DNA of 64,000 nt, from assembly GCF_000336635.1 (NCBI RefSeq), contig NZ_AOLY01000009.1, positions 276,252 through 340,251 on the forward strand, read 5' to 3'. Below, in pieces: positions 58,952 through 64,000 of the stretch. The notes under the pieces are model-generated. The model was not told where the DNA came from. It did not search any database and worked only from the letters and a program-made list of their open reading frames with translations. Within the stretch, counting starts at the first letter, position 1, and each line of letters begins with the position of its first letter. Source of the DNA: Haloarcula japonica DSM 6131 (GTDB lineage Archaea; Halobacteriota; Halobacteria; Halobacteriales; Haloarculaceae). The position numbers and the translations under genes are program-made.

Positions 58952-59194
58952 CTACTCGGCTTCTTCGGGTGTCAGCGTTGTGAGCTCTATGGCGTGGATG
59001 TCGCGGGTGAGATGGTCCCCCAGTGCGTCGTGGACAAGCTGGTGCTGGTCGACCAGCGATTCTCCCTCGAACGCTGGCGAAACCACACGTACGGCGTAGT
59101 GTTTGTCGTCGTCGGGGTCCCGTGGCGTGGTGACCATCGCTCGTGCTTCCGGAAGCGCTTCCTCAATGAGTTCGGCGACCGCATCCTCGTCCAT
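58952..59194 (-). CDS. BolA-family protein
   Basis: An 80-residue single-domain protein; ATG at 59192-59194 (M-D-E-D-A-V-A-E-L) is preferred to an upstream in-frame start. The pattern has a beta-alpha-alpha-beta fold: H-Y-A-V-R-V-V-S-P-A-F-E-G-E-S-L-V-D-Q-H and A-L-G-D-H-L-T, with H residues in the F-E-G-x-S-x-V-x-x-H type loop. BolA/IbaG proteins form heterodimers with monothiol glutaredoxins to handle [2Fe-2S] clusters. The glutaredoxin gene follows on the same strand, so they should act together. Confidence 0.85.
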   Translation of the reverse strand: MDEDAVAELIEEALPEARAMVTTPRDPDDDKHYAVRVVSPAFEGESLVDQHQLVHDALGDHLTRDIHAIELTTLTPEEAE

Positions 59195-59405
59195 ACGCGC
59201 TCTGAAGAGAGCGGCAGGCAAAACAGTTGGCGTCGCGGCCACCGACTGAGCGATAGCTACCGACGGAAAGCGACCAGTCCCAGGCTGCAAACCCATCGTC
59301 GTGACCAGTTCGACGGCCTGTCCCGTATCTATCCTTGTGGAGATCGGCCGTCACTCCTTGCCGGCTGAACCACAGGTGTTTGTTCCTCTGGTCCCTAACT
59401 CGACT

Positions 59406-59789
59406 ATGAGCGACGCAACGCTTGTCTACGATGACGACTGCGGCTTCTGTACGTGGTGGGCGGACTTCATCGACGAGCGGTCCGACCTCGAAATCGTTGG
59501 CTTCTCTGAGCTCGGCGACGACCTGCTTGCCCGCCTGCCGGACGACTACGAGTCCTGTTCGCATCTGGTGACCGACGAGACCGTCTATTCCTGCGGGGAA
59601 TCAATCGAAACCGCGCTCACATACACGGAACTCGGCAAGCCAGCACGGCCGCTGGTCTCGTTCCTCCGGCAGTTCGAGGACTACGAGCGGGTCCGCGAGC
59701 AGGCCTATCGGCAGGTCGCCGATAACCGTTCGAAGTGGGGAAAGATCATGTCGAAGACGCCACCGGCGCGCAGAAATAATTCGGACTAA
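59406..59789 (+). CDS. DCC1-like thiol-disulfide oxidoreductase (DUF393 type)
   Basis: A 127-residue thioredoxin-like protein. ATG at 59406 (M-S-D-A-T-L-V-Y) is chosen; the longer frame does not resemble the family. The motif V-Y-D-D-D-C-G-F-C-T-W-W is the family D-x-x-C-x-x-C site. The family's catalytic or heme-related role is not well known. Another Cys pair occurs later (S-C-S-H and Y-S-C-G). The C-terminus is a helix ending basic. It is divergent from the BolA gene; a redox link to the glutaredoxin/BolA pair is conceivable. Confidence 0.85.
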   Translation: MSDATLVYDDDCGFCTWWADFIDERSDLEIVGFSELGDDLLARLPDDYESCSHLVTDETVYSCGESIETALTYTELGKPARPLVSFLRQFEDYERVREQAYRQVADNRSKWGKIMSKTPPARRNNSD

Positions 59790-59862
59790 CGCCAGATGTA
59801 GCGGACCGACGGACGCCGTTCTCCCATTGATCGGCGGTAGCCCGCGACAGCCGCCCGTCGAC

Positions 59863-60273
59863 TCACCCCATCAGTTGCTGGTGCGTCGGCTTCATACAGC
59901 GGTCCTGAACGACGCGGCGGCCGGCCGTTTCGGCACGTTCGACGGCCTCGTCGTCGTGGATGCCGAGCTGGAGCCAGATGACAGCCTCGTCGTCGCGGTC
60001 CAAGGCTGCGTCGACGATGTCGCTGACCTCGTCGCTGGGCCTGAATACGTCGATGATATCTATGTCACCGGGAACCTCTGATAGTGAGTCGTAGGCCTTC
60101 TGCCCGAATATCTCGTCAGCGAAGGGGTTGACCGGTATCACTTCGTACCCTCGTTCGTTGAGGTACTTCGGAATCTCATGTGCGTCTTTGCCGGGGCTGG
60201 TCGAGCACCCGACGACGGCGACACGGTCCAGTTCGAGAATCTCTCGGAGTTCGTCGTCCGAAGTAACAGGCAT
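59863..60273 (-). CDS. CoA-binding domain protein (YccU-like)
   Basis: A 136-residue Rossmann-fold protein. ATG at 60271-60273 (M-P-V-T-S-D-D-E-L) is preferred. The nucleotide loop is V-A-V-V-G-C-S-T-S-P-G-K-D-A-H, the classical CoA_binding_2 start; then Y-E-V-I-P-V-N-P, I-D-I-I-D-V-F-R-P-S-D-E, and I-W-L-Q-L-G-I. It presumably binds CoA or a similar nucleotide and may sense acyl-CoA. No catalytic residues are known. It is separate from the HxlR gene upstream by 46 bp. Confidence 0.88.
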   Translation of the reverse strand: MPVTSDDELREILELDRVAVVGCSTSPGKDAHEIPKYLNERGYEVIPVNPFADEIFGQKAYDSLSEVPGDIDIIDVFRPSDEVSDIVDAALDRDDEAVIWLQLGIHDDEAVERAETAGRRVVQDRCMKPTHQQLMG

Positions 60274-60319
60274 ACACGATGGTTCGTCGGGCAGCAACAA
60301 AAGCGGTTGCCTGCAGGAC

Positions 60320-60694
60320 CTACTCCGCGGGCTCGTCGGCCTCTGTCGGTTCCTGCAAGTAGGTCTCGCCCCACGCTGCCATTTCGGTGATCACGGACTC
60401 CAGTGACTCCCCGTGTTCGGTAAGCGAGTAATTGACGCGAAACGGCTGTTCGTTGATCACTTCCCGGTCGACGAGCCCCTTCTCCTGCAGGTCTTCGAGG
60501 CTATCAGAGAGCACTTTGGACGAAATCCCGTCAACGTTCTCTTTGAGTTCATTAAATCCTGAGGGGCCGTTATCAAGCAGTCGATGGATGATAACGGGGT
60601 GCCACTTCTTCCCGATAAGGGATGCCGTCGTCGTTATCGGACACCACTCTTCGCCAGCACACCAGACGGAGAGCTTCTCCGGTGAATCACTCAT
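60320..60694 (-). CDS. HxlR-family transcription regulator
   Basis: A 124-residue winged-helix protein. HxlR landmarks are W-C-P-I-T-T-T-A-S-L-I-G-K-K-W-H-P-V-I-I, F-N-E-L-K-E-N-V-D-G-I-S-S-K-V-L-S-D-S-L (recognition helix) and Y-S-L-T-E-H-G-E-S-L. Cys12 and Cys18 near the N-terminus could sense redox or thiol-active compounds, as some HxlR members do. It lies upstream of the CoA-binding gene in the same direction and may regulate it or itself. No clear operator was identified. Confidence 0.88.
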   Translation of the reverse strand: MSDSPEKLSVWCAGEEWCPITTTASLIGKKWHPVIIHRLLDNGPSGFNELKENVDGISSKVLSDSLEDLQEKGLVDREVINEQPFRVNYSLTEHGESLESVITEMAAWGETYLQEPTEADEPAE

Positions 60695-60923
60695 ATCTTG
60701 CCGTGATTTCGGCCGCGGCCGGCTAATAACTACCCCTGCACAGGTAGCCGGAGTCCATCGCCGGAAACCACATCGACAGCAGTAGGTGGAGCGATTCCAT
60801 CACTGTACGAATTGCCTACCTGTTACAGCCACTCATTAGAGAAGGCACAAGCCAATATCGTGTGACAGACTCGCCGATCTCGGTCGTCGTGACTTTTACC
60901 CGCGTTGAGGAGCCAGATCCGCT

Positions 60924-61247
60924 ATGGATCTTCAGGTTGCTGGGCTGGAGGATCTCGAAGGGCGGGTTCGAAAGGCAGTCGAGCGAATCAGCGAACTGCA
61001 GGCGGGGACGCGGGTCCAGTCGGATACATTCTTTTCGCAGCAGTTTATGCGCAACCACACCGAGTTCGACTCGTTCGCCGCGTTCTGTACGCAGAGCCCG
61101 TTCACTCTCGATGATATCAGTGACGTTCAGAACGCTCCCCGCAGCCAGCTCAACGAGTATATCGCCGCCACAACCGACTTCGAGACGTGGGAGGGGATGA
61201 AAACGCAAGCGGCAGAGGAAGATATCATCGACCAGATCGTCTCCTGA
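60924..61247 (+). CDS. Conserved haloarchaeal protein (107 aa), unknown function
   Basis: A helical, soluble protein. It opens M-D-L-Q-V-A-G-L-E-D-L-E and contains V-R-K-A-V-E-R-I-S-E-L, F-F-S-Q-Q-F-M-R-N-H-T-E-F and F-A-A-F-C-T-Q-S-P-F. A single Cys is present and no motif is known to me. The composition is coding-like and acidic. Its stop adjoins the stop of the convergent PitA gene with no base between, which leaves no room for a separate terminator. Confidence 0.65.
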   Translation: MDLQVAGLEDLEGRVRKAVERISELQAGTRVQSDTFFSQQFMRNHTEFDSFAAFCTQSPFTLDDISDVQNAPRSQLNEYIAATTDFETWEGMKTQAAEEDIIDQIVS

Positions 61248-62465
61248 TTACCCGATTCCAGGCACCGCGTTCAAGAGGGTATACAGCCCGTAGCTGATGA
61301 TGCCCGCGCCAACCATTGATCCGACCCACGATCCGATTGTGATGCCGACTTTCCGGGGTGAGACACCACTACCGCCAGATGAACTCGCGGCGAGGCCACT
61401 GCCGACGATACTGGCGATCATTACCTTGTTGAACGAGATTGGAATCCCCAGAACAATCGCGAGTTGGGCGATCAGAAACGCCGGAATCAGGGCGGCAATC
61501 GACCGTCGTGGTCCGAGTGAGGCGTACTCGTTCGAGACGGCCTGAACGAGCCGTGGCCCTCGAATCCACGCACCGAGGAGGATGCCACCACCACCGAGGG
61601 CGAGCAGATAGATCGGCGAGAGCTTGAGGTCCGTCTCGAAGATTGTTTCAAGTGGCCCGGTCGCGAGCCCGACTTGTGTGCCACCGCTCGTAAACACGAC
61701 GATGAGGCCCAGTATGACCAGAAACTGATTGATACCGGCTGTCTTGTCACGGTGCAACAGCGCACGTGTCCCGGCGAGTGCGAGGAGACCACACGTAACG
61801 CTCACGGCGATCATCCCGAGCGTGTAGGTCCCGCCAACGGACGTCGGGAGCAAGTGGTACGTGGTAGCGAGGTATCGGGCGACAGACCCCTGAGCGCCGC
61901 TCGCTGTTGGAATGATTGTGAGCTGGATATTAGCCAGTGCATACCCGACTGCCCCACCGAGGACGGGTACCCCGACAATTTCTGGCACGGACTCGCTCCG
62001 AAGGCCCCGCGCGAGTCCGTATGCAAGAACACCCTCAACGACGGGAATCGCGAACCAGAATCCGAGGATGACGACGTACTCGTCGACGGCGAATCCTCCA
62101 CCGAGTGCGATGCCCGCGCCGATCATCGCCCCCGTGACGGTAAACGCCGATGGAATCGGATACCCGTAGGTGTTGCCGATTGTGATGAGCGTTGCCGCAG
62201 TGAGTAACGCTGCTGCTGCGGCGAGCGGCGTGATCGTTACGCCGGTTACGAGGTCTTTACCGATGGTCTCAGAGATACTGCCTCCCTGAAGGATTGCTCC
62301 CAACCCGGCTACGACTCCGACCAAGAGTGCAGCTCGGAGAACCGAGAGTGCGTTTGCTCCGACGGCGGGCGCAACGGGAGCCGAGTTACTGTTCGCCCCG
62401 ACTGTGAAGGACATGAACAGCGCCGCGAGCAGCGCAATCGCGAGAACGAGAATCACGGACGCCAT
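61248..62465 (-). CDS. pitA: PitA-type inorganic phosphate transporter
   Basis: A 405-residue membrane transporter with about ten helices in two halves. The Pit signature G-A-N-D-x-x-N-A appears as G-A-N-S-N-S-A-P-V-A-P-A-V-G-A-N near the N-terminus, and the second-half repeat is I-S-F-N-K-V-M-I-A-S-I-V-G-S-G. The Asp is replaced by Ser in the first, which may alter ion coupling. ATG at 62463-62465 (M-A-S-V-I-L-V) is preferred to an upstream codon. It imports phosphate or metal-phosphate, coupled to H+ or Na+. It is monocistronic. Confidence 0.85.
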   Translation of the reverse strand: MASVILVLAIALLAALFMSFTVGANSNSAPVAPAVGANALSVLRAALLVGVVAGLGAILQGGSISETIGKDLVTGVTITPLAAAAALLTAATLITIGNTYGYPIPSAFTVTGAMIGAGIALGGGFAVDEYVVILGFWFAIPVVEGVLAYGLARGLRSESVPEIVGVPVLGGAVGYALANIQLTIIPTASGAQGSVARYLATTYHLLPTSVGGTYTLGMIAVSVTCGLLALAGTRALLHRDKTAGINQFLVILGLIVVFTSGGTQVGLATGPLETIFETDLKLSPIYLLALGGGGILLGAWIRGPRLVQAVSNEYASLGPRRSIAALIPAFLIAQLAIVLGIPISFNKVMIASIVGSGLAASSSGGSGVSPRKVGITIGSWVGSMVGAGIISYGLYTLLNAVPGIG

Positions 62466-62940
62466 GGATTCAGTGCCCCCGACATTGCCTCTGGTTGTGA
62501 ATCGTTGAGAGCGATTGGTTACAACCGCGTATCCACATTTGTCCACAAGCCGTGTCACGGGACGGATGAACCCATCGAACTGCCCTATATCGGCTGGTGG
62601 TGGGTCAATTGTCTGGATAAGTAATCTGGTTTATTTGGCTCCTGAATTCAGATGACCGCAATGCAAACGTCACATTGCGACATGTCTTTTGAGAAGGCAC
62701 CACACAGAGTAGCCATCTGCTCATTTCCGGAGGCCTTTGTCAGAATCGTTCGGTGAGCAGCGCCGTTATGGAAATTACTATGCGTCGTCGAATCGGCCGT
62801 TCACACTGTTCACATGAGAAAATACGTCTCATGACTGAACTGGTACCGAAACCACCTCGATGGCACCATAGATTGGCGTGTTTACTTTCAGTCGGGAGAG
62901 AGTAGTCATATTTTTCTCCGGTTATTCAGTGTATTCTTGT
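62466..62940. other. Intergenic region with an inverted repeat before the ThuA gene
   Basis: About 475 bp with no gene. At 62813-62833 CATGAGA-AAATACG-TCTCATG is a perfect inverted repeat with 7-bp arms and a 7-bp spacer, about 108 bp upstream of the ThuA-like ATG. It is a candidate operator. A CATATTTTTC element lies about 33 bp before that ATG and is the likely TATA box. Confidence 0.5.
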
Positions 62941-63636
62941 ATGGCGTCAGTCACCGTGTGGAACGAAAACCAACACGAACGGGCGACGGGCCCGGCCAAT
63001 GCGATGTATCCTGACGGGATCCACACGACGTTAGCTGAGATGCTTACTTCCTACGGCCATACCGTTCAGACAGCGACACTCGATGACCCCGCCCACGGAC
63101 TAACCGAGGCGGTTCTCGCCGAAACGGACGTGTTACTGTGGTGGGGCGATGTCGCACACGATGCTGTCAGCGATGCGACTGCAAGCCACGTCGAACAGGC
63201 CGTCCGTGACGGGATGGGGTTCATCCCGCTCCACTCCAGCCACGAATCGAAACCGTTCGAGGCGCTCATGGGTGCAACTGGCACCCTGCGCTGGCGCGAA
63301 GAGGGCGAGCGTGAGCACGTCTGGGTCGTCGAAGCGGGCCATCCCATTACCGACGGACTTCCCGAAGAGTTCGAACTCGAACGTGCCGAAATCTACGGAA
63401 AAGGGTTCGATCTGCCGATACCGGACACGCTAGTGACTGTAAGTTGGTGTGACGACGGTACGGTGTTTCCCAGCGCGTGTTGTTACTACCGTGATTCGGG
63501 GCGGATCTTCTACTTCCAACCTGGCCACGAGACGTTTCCAGTGTACCACCGGCCGGTCGTCCAGAAGCTCCTACACAACGCGGTTACGTGGGCCGCGCCG
63601 ACTGAAACTGGATACCATTGCGCTGGACAGTCTTGA
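62941..63636 (+). CDS. ThuA-like protein (glutamine-amidotransferase-like fold)
   Basis: A 231-residue soluble protein; ATG at 62941 (M-A-S-V-T-V-W-N-E-N) fits the family start. It has V-L-L-W-W-G-D-V-A-H-D, then G-M-G-F-I-P-L-H-S-S-H-E-S-K-P-F near the nucleophile position (where class I amidotransferases have Cys), and F-Y-F-Q-P-G-H-E-T-F-P-V-Y-H. This corresponds to ThuA proteins linked to trehalose and other sugar metabolism. There is no obvious sugar operon around it. The function is not proven; it may act on a keto sugar. Confidence 0.85.
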   Translation: MASVTVWNENQHERATGPANAMYPDGIHTTLAEMLTSYGHTVQTATLDDPAHGLTEAVLAETDVLLWWGDVAHDAVSDATASHVEQAVRDGMGFIPLHSSHESKPFEALMGATGTLRWREEGEREHVWVVEAGHPITDGLPEEFELERAEIYGKGFDLPIPDTLVTVSWCDDGTVFPSACCYYRDSGRIFYFQPGHETFPVYHRPVVQKLLHNAVTWAAPTETGYHCAGQS

Positions 63637-63904
63637 CGGGCAGGACAACCAGGTGCTGTCTGTCGGCGCTCAGTTGAGTTCCCCCAATCAATCGACCGTC
63701 TGGAAACGACAGCCTGTACCTGTAACTGGGTGATTAGGAGCCGTCTTTAGGAACAGTAGGTACTGTTTTCTCTCGGGAGGGTGACCGAAGGCGACCGCAA
63801 ACTTAGGAAACTGAACCACGACCATGAGCCAGTATGCGAGGACAACAGCGGAGCCGTAGACCGATTCCAAAGGGTTTGTATCTAATGACTCCGGAGAGTG
63901 GCCT

Positions 63905-64000
63905 ATGACAGAGAACGTGGTCGTGCTCGGTGCGGGGTATGCTGGCGCAGGGGCAATAAAGAGCTTAGAGGACGAGTTAGACGGTGAGACAGACGTTGAT
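63905..64000 (+). CDS. Type II NADH dehydrogenase-like flavoprotein (N-terminus only)
   Basis: Only the first 32 residues are present; the gene runs past the right edge. They contain V-V-V-L-G-A-G-Y-A-G-A-G-A-I, an FAD-binding GxGxxG Rossmann motif with the Tyr typical of NDH-2 and sulfide:quinone oxidoreductase relatives. The following L-E-D-E-L-D-G-E-T-D-V-D is acidic as in haloarchaeal homologues. The start ATG at 63905 is clear. Exact function needs the rest of the gene. Confidence 0.75.
   Translation, partial: MTENVVVLGAGYAGAGAIKSLEDELDGETDVD

Noticed and set aside
63688..63870. Minus-strand 60-residue frame before the last gene
   Set aside because: One weak hydrophobic stretch but no start signal, family or coupling; the gap more likely holds the promoter of the flavoprotein gene.
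1..64000. CRISPR arrays, rRNA genes, riboswitches
   Set aside because: No regularly spaced repeats, rRNA-like sequence or known riboswitch fold was noticed on reading. Absence is by eye only.

Overview
The window is chromosomal DNA from a halophilic archaeon of the class Halobacteria, most likely Haloarcula or a close relative (genus inferred). The evidence is high GC, strongly acidic proteins, Tat-type lipoprotein signals, many starts that look leaderless with a TATA-like element about 25 bp upstream, and archaeal housekeeping genes: TFB, RNase P component 4, SRP 7S RNA, aCPSF1-type nuclease and GatCA.

Layout. 1-1765: a SipW-type signal peptidase (cut by the left edge) with two secreted proteins carrying SipW-type leaders. 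2039-7664: a redox and metal cluster with a DUF59-like Fe-S assembly protein, two DUF2249 proteins, a cupin, a free-standing glutamyl-tRNA-reductase dimerisation-like domain, a polytopic histidine-containing membrane protein, an HTH/DUF7521 module and a Tat-exported two-domain multicopper oxidase. Two divergent promoters here share a CCGAA-N4-TTCGG palindrome at identical spacing. 7665-11960: a mobile-element scar (frameshifted IS4-type transposase) and small membrane-protein genes. 11961-16755: an ABC importer of the nitrate/sulfonate/taurine type, then a PaaB-like/Htur_1727 protein with a NirJ/AhbD-like radical SAM enzyme. The promoter of that pair carries the same 19-bp inverted repeat as the multicopper oxidase promoter.

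17004-29128: mainly core genes (PHP hydrolase and asparagine-synthase-like pair, NUDIX, TFB, GatCA, HtpX, glycosyltransferases, MFS, RNase P component 4, YhbY, MscS). 29440-30737: tRNA-Arg(TCG), a coiled-coil DUF5798-type protein and the SRP RNA. 31116-35954: acyl-CoA synthetase, methyltransferase, a 2-keto-3-deoxypentonate-dehydratase-like protein and an IclR regulator, separated by AT-rich gaps.

36624-55162 is a molybdenum/tungsten and formate region. A four-gene membrane formate dehydrogenase operon faces a large HdrA/MvhD-like iron-sulfur protein with a TorD chaperone, across a palindrome-rich divergent promoter. It is followed by a DyP-like lipoprotein with small membrane proteins, an aldehyde ferredoxin oxidoreductase-like protein that lacks three of the four cluster cysteines, MobA, YqeC, MoaA and a MOT1-type molybdate transporter. 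The arrangement implies coordinated cofactor supply, metal uptake, enzyme maturation and electron transfer. 55217-64000: DHH phosphoesterase, aCPSF1, a monothiol glutaredoxin/BolA pair, small redox and regulatory genes, a PitA-type transporter, a ThuA-like protein and the start of a type II NADH dehydrogenase cut by the right edge.

The most interesting items are the two regulons implied by shared operators, the HdrA/MvhD-like partner of formate dehydrogenase, the Cys-depleted AOR, and the DyP-like protein lacking the usual Asp. All function assignments come from reading motifs; no database search was run.
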